64,000 nucleotides of DNA from Prauserella_A sp040635515 (lineage in GTDB: Bacteria; Actinomycetota; Actinomycetes; Mycobacteriales; Pseudonocardiaceae), in contig JBEYHY010000008.1 of the NCBI GenBank assembly GCA_040635515.1, forward strand, positions 231,777-295,776, in the 5' to 3' direction. Positions 16,925-24,671 of this stretch are shown here, piece by piece (position 1 is the first letter of the stretch; each line of letters begins with the position of its first letter). Both the position numbers and the translations under genes were made by a program. The notes beneath the pieces were generated by a model. That model saw nothing but the letters and a program-made list of their open reading frames with translations. It did no database searches and had not been told where the DNA came from.

Positions 16925-17329
16925 GTGACGACGCGCGACATCGACAGCCTGGCGTGGGTCCTGGTGCGGGATCGCAGGCTGCTTTCGGTGCGGACCGAGG
17001 GCAAGAGCAGATTCTACCTCCCGGGCGGCAAACGCGAGCAGGGCGAGAGCGACGTCGCGGCACTGTGCAGGGAGATCAGGGAAGAACTCCGGGTCGAGCT
17101 CGATCCGCTGAGTTTCAGCCTCTTCGCCGTGCTCGACGAGCGCGCCGACGGATTCGCCGACGGGCGCAGGGTGCACATGACGGCCTACACCGCCGAGTAC
17201 AGCGGAAGCCTCGCCGCGGGAAACGAGATCGCCGAGCTGGGCTGGTTCACCAGCGGGGACGCGAGCCGGTGTCCGCCCGCCGGTCAGCGGATTCTCGCGA
17301 AGCTCGCCGCGTCGGGAGCGATCGACTAG
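16925..17329 (+). CDS. Nudix hydrolase
   Basis: A 134-residue single-domain Nudix protein. The Nudix box is intact: GG-K-R-E-Q-GE at about residues 34-41, then 'AALCREIREELRVEL', supplying the REXXEE metal-binding helix. It hydrolyses a nucleoside diphosphate linked to another moiety; the exact substrate cannot be told. GTG 16925 is chosen from the -10 box; GTG 16916 would add three residues. It is divergent from the AraC regulator with 43 nt between the start codons and convergent with the phosphatase 6 nt away. Confidence 0.88.
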   Translation: MTTRDIDSLAWVLVRDRRLLSVRTEGKSRFYLPGGKREQGESDVAALCREIREELRVELDPLSFSLFAVLDERADGFADGRRVHMTAYTAEYSGSLAAGNEIAELGWFTSGDASRCPPAGQRILAKLAASGAID

Positions 17330-17335
17330 CGCGGC

Positions 17336-18016
17336 TCATGGCCCGAGATGGGCCGCGTCGTTGAACCGGCGCACCAGCCAGCGCTCGCCCATGAGAACGA
17401 GTTCGGAAATCGAGCTGTTGTCGGCGCCGACGAAGGTGAGTGCGCTCGACCCCGAGGCCAGCGCGATCGCCTGTCCGATGACGCCGCCGTGGGTGAACAC
17501 CGCGACCCGCTGATCGACGTGTGCCGCCGCGATGCGTTCGATCGCCGCCTTGACCCTCGCCGCGAACCGCTCGTTCGGCTCTGCGCCCGGAATGACGTCC
17601 CAGCGTTGTTCCGTGGCCAGCCGCTGCGTCACCGGATGGTTTTCGGCGACGTGCTTGCGGAAAAGACCGCCCTCCCACTCGCCGAGGTGCACCTCGCGCA
17701 GGTCGGGTTCGACTTCGGGGGTGATGCCGAGCGCCCGCGTGAGCGGGGCCGCCGTCTGTGCGGTGCGGCGCAGCGGGGTGATGTAGACGGCCGACAGCGG
17801 CTCGGCCTCGTTCTCCTCGGCGAGCCGCCGCGCGAGCAGTTCGGCCTGCGTGCGGCCCTCCTCCGCCAGCTCCGGATCACCCTGCCCGCCGACCAGCGGG
17901 AACGGCTCGCTCTCCTTGGCGGATGCCGACGCGCCATGCCGGATGAGCAGCAACTGCGACGCGCCTGGTGGACGGCGGAAACGAACCTGCGGGAAGTCCG
18001 GCTCTTCGGTGGTCAC
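17336..18016 (-). CDS. Histidine phosphatase (phosphoglycerate mutase-like)
   Basis: A 226-residue phosphatase. The catalytic phospho-histidine motif is 'LLLIRHGAS' near residue 23; the second conserved His is in 'VAVFTHGGVIGQ', and 'PLRRTAQTAAPL' is the canonical Arg-containing loop. The frame is open upstream to 18802, but GTG 18016 is preceded by TAGCCT at 7 nt and gives 'MTTEEPDFPQVRF', the usual opening of this group. Substrate unknown; relatives act on phosphorylated metabolites. Confidence 0.88.
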   Translation of the reverse strand: MTTEEPDFPQVRFRRPPGASQLLLIRHGASASAKESEPFPLVGGQGDPELAEEGRTQAELLARRLAEENEAEPLSAVYITPLRRTAQTAAPLTRALGITPEVEPDLREVHLGEWEGGLFRKHVAENHPVTQRLATEQRWDVIPGAEPNERFAARVKAAIERIAAAHVDQRVAVFTHGGVIGQAIALASGSSALTFVGADNSSISELVLMGERWLVRRFNDAAHLGP

Positions 18017-18023
18017 GCCTGCG

Positions 18024-18029
18024 AGGCTA
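18024..18029 (-). promoter_or_regulatory. -10 box (TAGCCT) of the histidine phosphatase gene
   Basis: On the minus strand TAGCCT is followed by 7 nt and GTG 18016, consistent with leaderless transcription. Confidence 0.45.
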
Positions 18030-18055
18030 ACGCGCCGTAGGACAGGATCAACGGC

Positions 18056-18823
18056 GTGTCCGATGGTTCCCAAGGTGGCGGCATCGTCGTCGGCCCCGCC
18101 CTCGTCGTCGTTGTCGTGGTGCTGCTGGCGATCGCCGTGGTCGTCGTGCGGTTCGGCGGTCTCGGTTCGTGGCGTGCCTTCCTCTTCGCGGGAGTGAGGG
18201 CCGCGGTCCAGCTCGCCGCGGTGTCGTTCGTGATCGCGGGCATCCTGCGATCGGGCTGGCTGACGGCGGGGTTCGTGCTGCTGATGTTCGGCGTCGCCGT
18301 CGCCACCTCCGCCCGCCGGATCGGTGCGCCACGCGAGGTGCTTCCGGTGGCGATGGCCATTGGCGGCGGGGTTGCGCCGGTACTCGGTGTCGTGCTCGCC
18401 TCGGGGGTCGTCCCGCCGGAACCGATCGCCGTCGTCCCGGTCGCCGGGATCATCATCGGCGGCGCCATGACCGCGACGTCGCAATCGGCTCGGCGCGCCG
18501 TCGACGAACTGCGGACCCGGTACGGCGAGTACGAGGCCGCGCTCGCCCTCGGGCTCGGCGACCGCGCCGCCGCACTGGAGATCTGCAAGCCATCGGCGGG
18601 ACACGCGCTCATCCCGCCGCTCGACCAGACGAGGACCGTCGGGCTCGTGACCCTGCCGGGCGCCTACGTCGGCGTGCTGCTCGGCGGCGCGAGTCCCGTC
18701 CAGGCAGGGGTCACCCAGCTGCTGGTTCTGGTCGGCCTGCTCGCCGCGGAGTCGCTCGCCGTGCTGATCGCGGTGGAGCTGATCGCGGGGCGCAAGCTCC
18801 ACGCCGCATGGCGGCAGAGCTGA
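18056..18823 (+). CDS. FetB/UPF0014-family ABC permease
   Basis: A 255-residue membrane protein with about seven hydrophobic segments. It carries the family stretch 'QTRTVGLVTLPGAYVGVLLGGASPVQAG', equivalent to the loop of E. coli FetB (YbbM), the membrane half of an iron exporter. 'SARRIGAPREVLPVA' and 'SQSARRAVDELRTRYGEYEAALALG' are also typical. The cognate ATPase FetA is not adjacent, so the ATPase must be elsewhere or shared. Divergent from the phosphatase by 39 nt. Confidence 0.85.
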   Translation: MSDGSQGGGIVVGPALVVVVVVLLAIAVVVVRFGGLGSWRAFLFAGVRAAVQLAAVSFVIAGILRSGWLTAGFVLLMFGVAVATSARRIGAPREVLPVAMAIGGGVAPVLGVVLASGVVPPEPIAVVPVAGIIIGGAMTATSQSARRAVDELRTRYGEYEAALALGLGDRAAALEICKPSAGHALIPPLDQTRTVGLVTLPGAYVGVLLGGASPVQAGVTQLLVLVGLLAAESLAVLIAVELIAGRKLHAAWRQS

Positions 18824-18829
18824 GCGGCA

Positions 18830-19186
18830 TCACGGCTCGCGCCAGACGGCACCCTGGATCAGGATTCCATTGTGGATCAGGAAGCTCCTGACGATGTTGG
18901 TGTTGCTGACCGCGTCCTTGCCGATCCAGCCCTGCTCGGCGACGAACTTCTCCAGCATGCCGTTGACGGCCCTCCGCCTGGCACCGCTCAGGAACCGTTG
19001 CCCCGTCGCCCTTTTCCTGAGGAAACAGAAGGCGACGAGCTCGTCGGGAGACTTGCCCGCGTGTGCGCAGAACGCGCCGAGCACGGCGAGCCGGGCCGCG
19101 GTCACGGCTCTTTCCTCGCGATAGGGCTCCAATTCGGAGAGCCAGTGCCGTACCGAGCGCTCGCCGGAGAGAGGACCCGTGTTCAC
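18830..19186 (-). CDS. Small protein of unknown function, faintly like an integrase core-binding domain
   Basis: A 118-residue basic protein, the last gene of the ligase-thiolase-nitroreductase operon; GTG 19186 overlaps the nitroreductase stop by 4 nt (GTGA), so it is translationally coupled. The pattern 'SVRHWLSELEPYREER', 'KSPDELVAFCFLRKR', 'AVNGMLEKFVAEQG' and 'NTNIVRSFLIHNGI' loosely resembles the SAM-like N-terminal domain of tyrosine recombinases, but there is no catalytic domain. No function is assigned. Confidence 0.6.
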   Translation of the reverse strand: MNTGPLSGERSVRHWLSELEPYREERAVTAARLAVLGAFCAHAGKSPDELVAFCFLRKRATGQRFLSGARRRAVNGMLEKFVAEQGWIGKDAVSNTNIVRSFLIHNGILIQGAVWREP

Positions 19187-19965
19187 AGGGGCAGCCCGAA
19201 ACGCTCGGCCAGTCGCCTGATCTCGGCCAGCCTGCGCGCCGGATCCATGGGTGCCTGGATCATGCCTTCCTCTTTGAGTCGTTCGGTGACCTCGGGAATC
19301 TCGTCCCACGGCGAGCCGTACTGACCGCGGTGGAAGCTGTCGCCGAGCGGGCGCCGCGGCCGCTGCCCTCCCGCTTCGGGGCTCTCCGCCGGATAGCCGA
19401 CCAGCAACATCCACATCGGAATCCAGTTGTCCGGAATCTTGAGCACGGCCTTCGCCGTCTCGGCGTCGAACGAGTGCAGGCCGACGCCGAGCCCCTCGTC
19501 GACGCCTGCAAGCATCGCCTGCGCGATGGCGAGGCCGGATTCGACCGACACCGCCCAGGTACTTGCCATGGCATCCTTCGACATCGGCTCGACGGACTGG
19601 GCGACCGCGACGTCGTCGACGTACCGGTGTGACCATCCGTGAGTCACCGGCAACGCGCCGAGGTCGACCAGTTCCTTCAGCCTCGATTGGGCGTTGTCGG
19701 CGAATGCCAGGTCGCCGTACCAGAAGATCGCCACGGGGGCGAGATCCAGCTGCACCGTCGTCGTCGGCGTCTTCAGCCGCTCGCGCACCTCGTCGGTGAG
19801 TTCGTCGCGGTAGCACACGATGGCCTTGACGAAATCGGCGTTGACCGCGCGGGACGCGCGGTTGGCCGCTTCGAGCATGATCTGGATCTTCTCCGGTTCG
19901 ACGGCACGATTCGGTTCGAAGAACCGGATCGTGCGCCGCGTCCCGACAACCCGCTTGAACTCCAT
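19183..19965 (-). CDS. Nitroreductase-family flavoprotein
   Basis: A 260-residue FMN-dependent oxidoreductase. The N-terminus 'VVGTRRTIRFFEPNRAVEPEKIQIMLEAANRA' carries the family RxxxR(F) FMN-phosphate contact; 'AVSVESGLAIAQAMLAGVDEGLGVGLHSF' is the dimer-interface/FMN helix, and 'MWMLLVGYPAE' the following strand. GAAAGGACG precedes ATG 19965. It lies 11 nt after the thiolase stop in the same operon. Likely a reductase of conjugated or nitro compounds, or of a catabolic enoyl-type intermediate; the substrate is unknown. Confidence 0.88.
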   Translation of the reverse strand: MEFKRVVGTRRTIRFFEPNRAVEPEKIQIMLEAANRASRAVNADFVKAIVCYRDELTDEVRERLKTPTTTVQLDLAPVAIFWYGDLAFADNAQSRLKELVDLGALPVTHGWSHRYVDDVAVAQSVEPMSKDAMASTWAVSVESGLAIAQAMLAGVDEGLGVGLHSFDAETAKAVLKIPDNWIPMWMLLVGYPAESPEAGGQRPRRPLGDSFHRGQYGSPWDEIPEVTERLKEEGMIQAPMDPARRLAEIRRLAERFGLPL

Positions 19966-19976
19966 TGTTCGTCCTT

Positions 19977-21185
19977 TCACGTCGAGAGAACGGTGACGAC
20001 CATCGCCGCGGCGTCCTCGCCGATGAGACCGCCACCGTTCTCCGCGAGGGCCACGCGTGCCCCGGATACCTGCCTCGGCCCGCACCTGCCGCGAAGCTGG
20101 TCGGCGAGTTCGACGAGCTGCCCGCATCCGGTCGCGCCGATCGGGTGGCCTTTCGCGAGCAGTCCGCCGGACGGGTTGACCACGTGCGCGCCGCCCAGCC
20201 CGGTCGCGCCGGAACGCAGCAGCGCCGCGCCCTCGCCTTGTCCGCACAGGCCGATGCGCTCATAACCGATGAGCTCGGCCGGCGCGGCCGCGTCGTGGAG
20301 TTCCAGCACGTCGATGTCGGAGGGACCGACGCCGGCCTGCTCGTAGGCGTGCGCGGCCGCGCGCACGAGCGAACCAGGCACCGCGCTCGCCGTTCCCGAG
20401 ACGAGCGCGCACGCCCTGACCCTCACCGGTGGAGCACCGAGGGCTTTCGCCCTGCGGGCGGAGCACACGACGATCGCGGCGGCGCCGTCTCCGATCGGTG
20501 AGCACATGAGCACCGTCAGCGGTCTGGCGACGACGGGACTGCCGAGCACCTGCTCGACCGTGACCCGCTCGCGGTACTGGGCTTTCGGGTTCAGTGCGGC
20601 ATGCCGATGGTTCTTCACGGCGACCTCCGCGAAGTCGCGTGGTTTCGCGTCCGACCGCGCCAGGTAGGCGCGGGTAGTGGCAGCGTAGACGTCCATGAAT
20701 ACGGAATGGGGTTTCGGTTGCCGAATCGGGGCCGCCGATTCTCTCGCGACCGGAACAACCCGGGACAATTCGGAAAGGGCGAAAAGATCGACAGCGGTCG
20801 ACAACGCGGCGATCGAGCGCCGTTTGTCCACGTGCGTGAGTTTCTCCGCGCCGACGGCGAGTGCGATGTCGGCGACCTCCGAATGCACTGCGGTGACGGC
20901 GAGATGGAACGCGGTTGCCGCCGTGGCACAGGCGTTCTCGACATTGACGATCGGAACACCGAGTAATCCGGTGTTGCGCAGCGCCACCTGTCCCCTGATC
21001 ATTTCCTGTCCGGTGAGCAGGCCCGCTGCCGCGTTTCCGAAAAACACGGCGTCGACGTCACGGGCGGCTATTCCCGCGTCGGCGAGTGCGGCGGCGACCG
21101 CCTCCTCCGAAAGTGAACGGATCGTGCTGCTCGCGAATTTCCCGAACCGGGTCATGGCCGCGCCGGCGATCTGGACCTCAGCCAT
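19977..21185 (-). CDS. Thiolase-family protein (SCP2/lipid-transfer thiolase type)
   Basis: A 402-residue thiolase-fold protein. The nucleophilic Cys86 sits in 'VNVENACATAATAFH'; the HDAA motif is present in 'LELHDAAAPAE', and 'GHPIGATGCGQL' supplies the conserved His. At the end, 'VALAENGGGLIG' replaces the usual CxGGG of biosynthetic thiolases, as in the non-decarboxylating SCP-x group used in side-chain or branched acyl-CoA cleavage. Its start overlaps the CoA ligase by 34 nt. It would cleave a beta-ketoacyl-CoA derived from the ligase product. Confidence 0.9.
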   Translation of the reverse strand: MAEVQIAGAAMTRFGKFASSTIRSLSEEAVAAALADAGIAARDVDAVFFGNAAAGLLTGQEMIRGQVALRNTGLLGVPIVNVENACATAATAFHLAVTAVHSEVADIALAVGAEKLTHVDKRRSIAALSTAVDLFALSELSRVVPVARESAAPIRQPKPHSVFMDVYAATTRAYLARSDAKPRDFAEVAVKNHRHAALNPKAQYRERVTVEQVLGSPVVARPLTVLMCSPIGDGAAAIVVCSARRAKALGAPPVRVRACALVSGTASAVPGSLVRAAAHAYEQAGVGPSDIDVLELHDAAAPAELIGYERIGLCGQGEGAALLRSGATGLGGAHVVNPSGGLLAKGHPIGATGCGQLVELADQLRGRCGPRQVSGARVALAENGGGLIGEDAAAMVVTVLST

Positions 21186-22756
21186 GAGCTTCCCTCCGTT
21201 TCCCTGTCCCAAGTGGACGATGTGAGCCCTCGCTCCCTCAGCGTCGCGTACTGATTGCGCTCGGTGGCCGTTTTCGGGAGGGCTTCGAGAAACTCGACGT
21301 AGCGCGGTACCGCGTGATAGGCCATGCGCTCCACGCAGAACAGCAACAGTTCGCCGGGATCCACGTGCAGCGCGGGACGGAGCACGACGCACACCTTGAT
21401 GTCCTCGTCGCCGAGTTCCGAGGCGACGGCGTGAGCGGCACAGTCGAGCACGGCGGGGTGGGTGTTGAGCACCGACTCGATCTCCCACGCGGAGATGTTC
21501 TCGCCGAGCCTGCGCATCGATTCGCGCTTGCGCCCCCGGTAGTAGAAGAAACCGTCCTCGTCGTAGTCGGCGAGATCACCGGAATGGAACCAGCCGCCGC
21601 GGTAGGCGCGCGCCGTCTCCTCCGGCAGGTTGTGGTAGCTCGTCGTAGCCCCTCTGGGATGCCGGAACACGAGTTCGCCCACCTCCTGGGGGCCCAGCGG
21701 CCGGTCGGCGTCGTCGACGACCCTGAACTCGACTCCCGCCGTGCCGCCCCTGCCCATGGACCCGAGCCTTCCCGTGTCGTTGAGCAGAATTCCCGGCGAA
21801 TCGACCATGCCGAACCATTCGATGATCCTGACCCCGAACCGGTCTTCGAACTCGCGCCAGCGGTTGGCGGGGCAGCCTGCCGACAACACGACCCTGACGT
21901 CGTGCTCGCGGTCGAGCGGGCCAGGCGGTTGCTTGAGCAGGATCGAGATCATGCCGCCGAGCGTGTTGAACTCGACGGCGCCGTATCGCGCGCAGTCGGC
22001 GAAAAGACGGGAGGCGCTGAACCTGGGCGCCAATGCCAGCTTGGCGTCGGCGAAGATGGATCCGAGCATCGAAACCAGCAGTGCGTTGCCGTGGAATAGC
22101 GGCAAACCGGTGTACATCGTCTCGCCGGGCCGTATTCCCGCCGCGCGCACCAGCGCCTCGACGGGCCGCAGGTCGTAATCGGCCGTGACGACGCCTTTCG
22201 GAGGGCCCGTCGTACCGGAGGTGTACATCATGCCGACGCTCGAACCACCGGTGCCCCGGGAGGTTTCGCCCGCAACGGCGGCGGTTTCGGGTTCGCTGTC
22301 CGCGCAGGCGAACAGCCGCTCGGTACTCCAGTCGACGCCGCCACCGGCCCGCCCTTCGCACACGACGAGTCTCCGTAGCGAGGGAATCCGGTGTCGCATT
22401 GAAAGAACAGCGTCGCGGAGTTCCTCGTGGAAAACGATCGCCGCCGCGCCGGAATCGGTGAGAATGTGGGCGAGTGCGGCGCCTCGTTGCGAAATATTCA
22501 CCGGGACCGAATGTGCGCCGATTATCTGAATCGCGAGGTGTGTCCAGATGAATTCGGGCCGGTTGGGAAGCAGCAGGGCGACCCGCTCACCAGGACGCAC
22601 GCCGAGCTCAAGCAGCCCGTTGGCCGCTCGCTTGCTCAGCGAAAGTGCTGTCAGCCAAGGGATTTCCTCGTTCAGCCACTTGAGCCAAACCGCGTCGGGA
22701 TGAGCTTCGGCACGTGCTCTGACGAGTTCTTCGACGACCCCGCGTGGTCGTGACAT
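21152..22756 (-). CDS. Acyl-CoA ligase, CaiC-like (ANL superfamily)
   Basis: A 534-residue adenylate-forming ligase. The P-loop is 'MMYTSGTTGPPKG', 'IEWFGMVDSPG' the A5-like motif, 'GWFHSGDLADYDEDGFFYYRGRKRE' A7/A8. The C-terminal A10 motif reads 'PKTATERNQ', where the usual catalytic Lys of 'GK' is replaced, as in CaiC-like relatives. AGGAGG lies 5 nt before ATG 22756. First gene of a four-gene leftward operon divergent from a GAF-PucR regulator. It should activate an unidentified carboxylic acid to its CoA ester. Confidence 0.88.
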   Translation of the reverse strand: MSRPRGVVEELVRARAEAHPDAVWLKWLNEEIPWLTALSLSKRAANGLLELGVRPGERVALLLPNRPEFIWTHLAIQIIGAHSVPVNISQRGAALAHILTDSGAAAIVFHEELRDAVLSMRHRIPSLRRLVVCEGRAGGGVDWSTERLFACADSEPETAAVAGETSRGTGGSSVGMMYTSGTTGPPKGVVTADYDLRPVEALVRAAGIRPGETMYTGLPLFHGNALLVSMLGSIFADAKLALAPRFSASRLFADCARYGAVEFNTLGGMISILLKQPPGPLDREHDVRVVLSAGCPANRWREFEDRFGVRIIEWFGMVDSPGILLNDTGRLGSMGRGGTAGVEFRVVDDADRPLGPQEVGELVFRHPRGATTSYHNLPEETARAYRGGWFHSGDLADYDEDGFFYYRGRKRESMRRLGENISAWEIESVLNTHPAVLDCAAHAVASELGDEDIKVCVVLRPALHVDPGELLLFCVERMAYHAVPRYVEFLEALPKTATERNQYATLRERGLTSSTWDRETEGSSWLRSRSPARP

Positions 22757-22943
22757 GGCGGCCTCCTCGCTCGTTTCCCGTTCATCCTCGTTCGCATTTG
22801 CCGAATGAAAAGACCGTGTCACGTGGTGGCCGGGCGGGCAATGTCGGTGTCTGCCCAACCTGAGCTCCGGCTTTGGCGGAAAACGACAGTCGGCTGAGCG
22901 CGGGGGTTCAATTTCCGATGGTGACGAACGGTGGAACGAGGCA

Positions 22944-22949
22944 TAGTCT
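22944..22949 (+). promoter_or_regulatory. -10 box (TAGTCT) of the GAF-PucR gene
   Basis: TAGTCT is followed by 6 nt and ATG 22956, indicating a leaderless mRNA. The ~200-nt space shared with the ligase operon also contains the short palindrome CATTTGCCGAATG (around 22795-22807), a possible operator. Confidence 0.45.
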
Positions 22950-22955
22950 TCCCTG

Positions 22956-24635
22956 ATGGCGCTTGAGGGCCTGCTGCGCAGGCTGCTTTCGGCGGGCACT
23001 GTCAGCGCGGCGGCTCAGGCGGCCGTGGACACGGTGCGTGAGGTGCTGCCTGCCGAGATCAGCTGGAGCGGCGTCGTCAGCGGCGACGACATCAGGCTCG
23101 CCGCCTACGGCGGCCTGCGTACGGCGGAGATGCCCGCGCTGTGGCATTTGGCCGTGGGACAGGGAATCGGCGGCAGAGTAGCCAAGGAACGAAGGACGAT
23201 CGCGGTCCGCGACTATCGCAGGGATCCGCGCAGGGTTCCGGTCATGAAGTCCATTATCGACGCCGAAGGCGTGCGGGGCGGTGCCTGCGCGCCGTTGTTG
23301 TGCGGCGACGACGTACTCGGTGTGCTGTACGCGGCGGACCGTTGCCCGAGGGACTGGACCGACGCCGAACTACGGCTGCTGACCGACATCGGGAGGGACA
23401 CCGGGGTCGCGCTGGCCCAGATCAGGGAGCGGCACCTTCATCAGGAGCGGTGTGAGGCCGCCGAGCGGGCCGCAGGCGCGGGTAGCCGCGCCGTCGAGGC
23501 GCTCGGGGCGATCGCGATGAGTCTCGTTCGCACGGAGGACCTTTCCGCCGGAATCGGTGTACTGGCCCACCACATCGGCATGTCGGTCGCACTGCTCGAT
23601 CCCGAGGGGCAGCCGTTGTACAAGGCGCCGCCCGGCGGGGACGACGGCGAGCCGGTGAGGGTCGAGGTCGGCGTGGGGGAGGAGCCCTTCGGGATACTGC
23701 GGGTCAGCGGAGCGCGCGAACCGGAACGGAGTGAGCGCGAACTCGTCGAGGTTTCGGGCTATCTGGTGACCTTGCAGTTGCTCAGGGAACGCGCCGCGTT
23801 ACGCGCGGAGTCCAGAGTGCACAGCGAGTTCCTCGACAGCCTCCTGCTCGGCCGGTTCACCGACAGGGAAGGCATGCTGGCGAGGGCGGCGCTGCTCGAC
23901 GTCGCGCTCACCGAACCGCGCTTCGTCGTGTGCATCAGCGCCAAGAACGGCAAGCGCCCCGGCGGTGACGGTGACGGCACGGCGGGGGTTCCCCGGGAGA
24001 GCATGCCGCCGACGCTGACCAGGCGCATGTTCATCCACGTCGAAGAGAGCGTGCGCAGGCACTATCCACATTCGATGGTCAATCCCCGTACCGGCGAGGT
24101 GGTCGTACTGCTGCAGCCGGACGGCGACGACCTCGGCGTGGTGCTCAAGACCCTCAGGGAGGGCGTGATTCCCGAGGGCGGGAAAGGACTCGACCTCGTC
24201 GCCGGGGTCGGCAGGTTGTGCCTGGCGCTGGAGGACTATCCGGATTCCTATGCCGAAGCGGTGCTGGCGCTGGACATCGCCCGGCGTGGAAGCAAAGCGG
24301 GTGAGGTACTCGCGCAGGGCGATCTCGGGTTGTACGGACTGCTCGCGAGGGCGCCGAGCAGGCAATCGCTGGAGTCCATTGTGGATAGCGCGCTCGGACC
24401 GCTGATCGAATCGGACGCCGACGGCGGTACCGACTACGTGAGGACGCTGCACGCCTATCTCGACGCCGACCGGCATCTCGAACGGGCCGCGGCAGACCTG
24501 CACGTCCACCCCAACACTGTGCGTTACCGGCTCAGCAAGGCGCAGCACATGCTCGGGGTGAGCTTGCGTGACGTGAACGAACGGTTCTTGCTCGAACTCG
24601 CGTTGCGGGTGCAGCGAGCGCTGGAACGGCAGTGA
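22956..24635 (+). CDS. GAF-domain PucR-type transcriptional regulator
   Basis: A 559-residue regulator. Residues ~10-155 form a GAF sensor domain ('GGRVAKERRTIAVRDYRRDP', 'APLLCGDDVLGVLYAADR'). A second, divergent sensory stretch follows to about residue 290, and then the PucR linker. The C-terminal helix-turn-helix reads 'HLERAAADLHVHPNTVRYRLSKAQHMLG' near residues 507-535. This is the usual layout of regulators for aromatic or acyl-CoA catabolism in actinomycetes. It is divergent from the ligase operon and lies 36 nt upstream of the 472-residue protein, so it probably controls both. Confidence 0.9.
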   Translation: MALEGLLRRLLSAGTVSAAAQAAVDTVREVLPAEISWSGVVSGDDIRLAAYGGLRTAEMPALWHLAVGQGIGGRVAKERRTIAVRDYRRDPRRVPVMKSIIDAEGVRGGACAPLLCGDDVLGVLYAADRCPRDWTDAELRLLTDIGRDTGVALAQIRERHLHQERCEAAERAAGAGSRAVEALGAIAMSLVRTEDLSAGIGVLAHHIGMSVALLDPEGQPLYKAPPGGDDGEPVRVEVGVGEEPFGILRVSGAREPERSERELVEVSGYLVTLQLLRERAALRAESRVHSEFLDSLLLGRFTDREGMLARAALLDVALTEPRFVVCISAKNGKRPGGDGDGTAGVPRESMPPTLTRRMFIHVEESVRRHYPHSMVNPRTGEVVVLLQPDGDDLGVVLKTLREGVIPEGGKGLDLVAGVGRLCLALEDYPDSYAEAVLALDIARRGSKAGEVLAQGDLGLYGLLARAPSRQSLESIVDSALGPLIESDADGGTDYVRTLHAYLDADRHLERAAADLHVHPNTVRYRLSKAQHMLGVSLRDVNERFLLELALRVQRALERQ

Positions 24636-24671
24636 CCGCGCACGGCGTGACCCACCACGGAGGAGAAACCG

